Source of the DNA: BP-133 sp040756995 | Lineage (GTDB): Bacteria > Actinomycetota > Acidimicrobiia > IMCC26256 > BP-133 | DNA: 64,000 bases | Reading direction: 5' to 3' | Assembly: GCA_040756995.1 (NCBI GenBank) | Contig: JBFLYK010000011.1 | Location: forward strand, 62,001-126,000 | Shown: in pieces, positions 63,746 to 64,000 of the stretch | Numbering within the stretch: position 1 is the first letter of the stretch | How the letters are laid out: every line of letters starts with the position of its first letter | Notes under the pieces: generated by a model | Told to the model about the DNA's origin: nothing | Database searches by the model: none | Seen by the model: only the letters and a program-made list of their open reading frames with translations | Position numbers and translations under genes: made by a program

Positions 63746-64000
63746 GCGGATACCTCCGAACATTTCGCTCACCACGATCCGTGTTCACGGACGGGCCCTA
63801 CATGCGGAGCGTGCCAGACCGGACGAACCGTGCAAATGGCTCATCGGTACCGCCGCGGTACTGGGCCCGGTACCGGTACTCGCGTCTTCTTGAGAGGAAG
63901 TTGTTCACTCAAGTGGCACATGTGAGCTGACTTTCGCTACCCTGTTCGGACCGGCAGATCCGGTCATCGGCGACCGGTGCGGCGGCTGAGCCTCGACGGC

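Overview
The window is about 70% GC, has high-GC-actinobacterial codon use, and carries F420 genes (cofD, cofE), a RuBisCO-like protein beside mtnA, sortase-type LPXTG proteins and a MobF/VirB4/TraG conjugation set. This points to an actinobacterium. A member of the Acidimicrobiia is my best guess, but that is inference from gene content only.

Positions 1 to about 37,960 look like an integrated conjugative element, or most of one, ending with a tyrosine integrase that stops 34 bp from the 3' end of secA. The left end (1-2,700) is a mosaic of broken or unknown genes: an AlbA_2-type ATP-binding protein abutting the tail of a PIN toxin, and a frameshifted gene. A sigma-like regulator (2,698-3,420, minus strand) faces away from a rightward block (3,884-25,366) in which nearly every gene overlaps the next by 1-4 bases. 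That block holds a Tad-type pilus set (SAF/CpaB-like protein, degenerate ParA-like protein, TadA ATPase, TadB, TadC, two Flp-like pilins, TadE-like and TadG-like pseudopilins, and a 999-aa LysM-BTAD protein). A type IV secretion set follows (2-TM pilin-like protein, VirB8-like, VirB6/TrbL-like, SCO6880-type, VirB4, TraG/VirD4), then an SprT-like protein and a primase-polymerase. Next come a small HTH protein and a Fic protein. The maintenance and transfer part (27,356-37,959) contains a MobF relaxase-helicase, a MinD-like protein, ParB flanked by two matching palindromes, an HTH-SSB fusion, a zinc-finger protein, an excisionase-like protein and the integrase.

Three transcription units of the element (starting at 3,884, 15,140 and 34,742) share one promoter-like motif, GTCGC-N17-GCGCATAGGTG, with identical spacing. 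The sigma-like protein is the obvious candidate to read it (inference). Iterated CTGAACG motifs, often with a 12-bp period, occur upstream of the sigma-like gene and near the MinD/relaxase start.

From 37,994 onward the region looks like core chromosome: secA, a NarL-type response regulator, hpf with a long structured leader, a FlgM-like protein, comF, a secreted beta-propeller protein, mtnA and the RuBisCO-like protein (methylthioadenosine salvage), a PGI/PMI - Trm112 - phosphomannomutase cluster, a large membrane protein, three LPXTG proteins, a CPBP protease, ftsH, a thioredoxin-like protein, a coiled-coil protein, cofD-cofE, and a secreted protein at the right edge. A leftward small RNA gene with its own promoter and two T-tract hairpins lies in front of ftsH. 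A 42-46 bp hairpin repeat occurs as two tandem pairs 17 kb apart. No tRNA, rRNA or CRISPR array was recognised.
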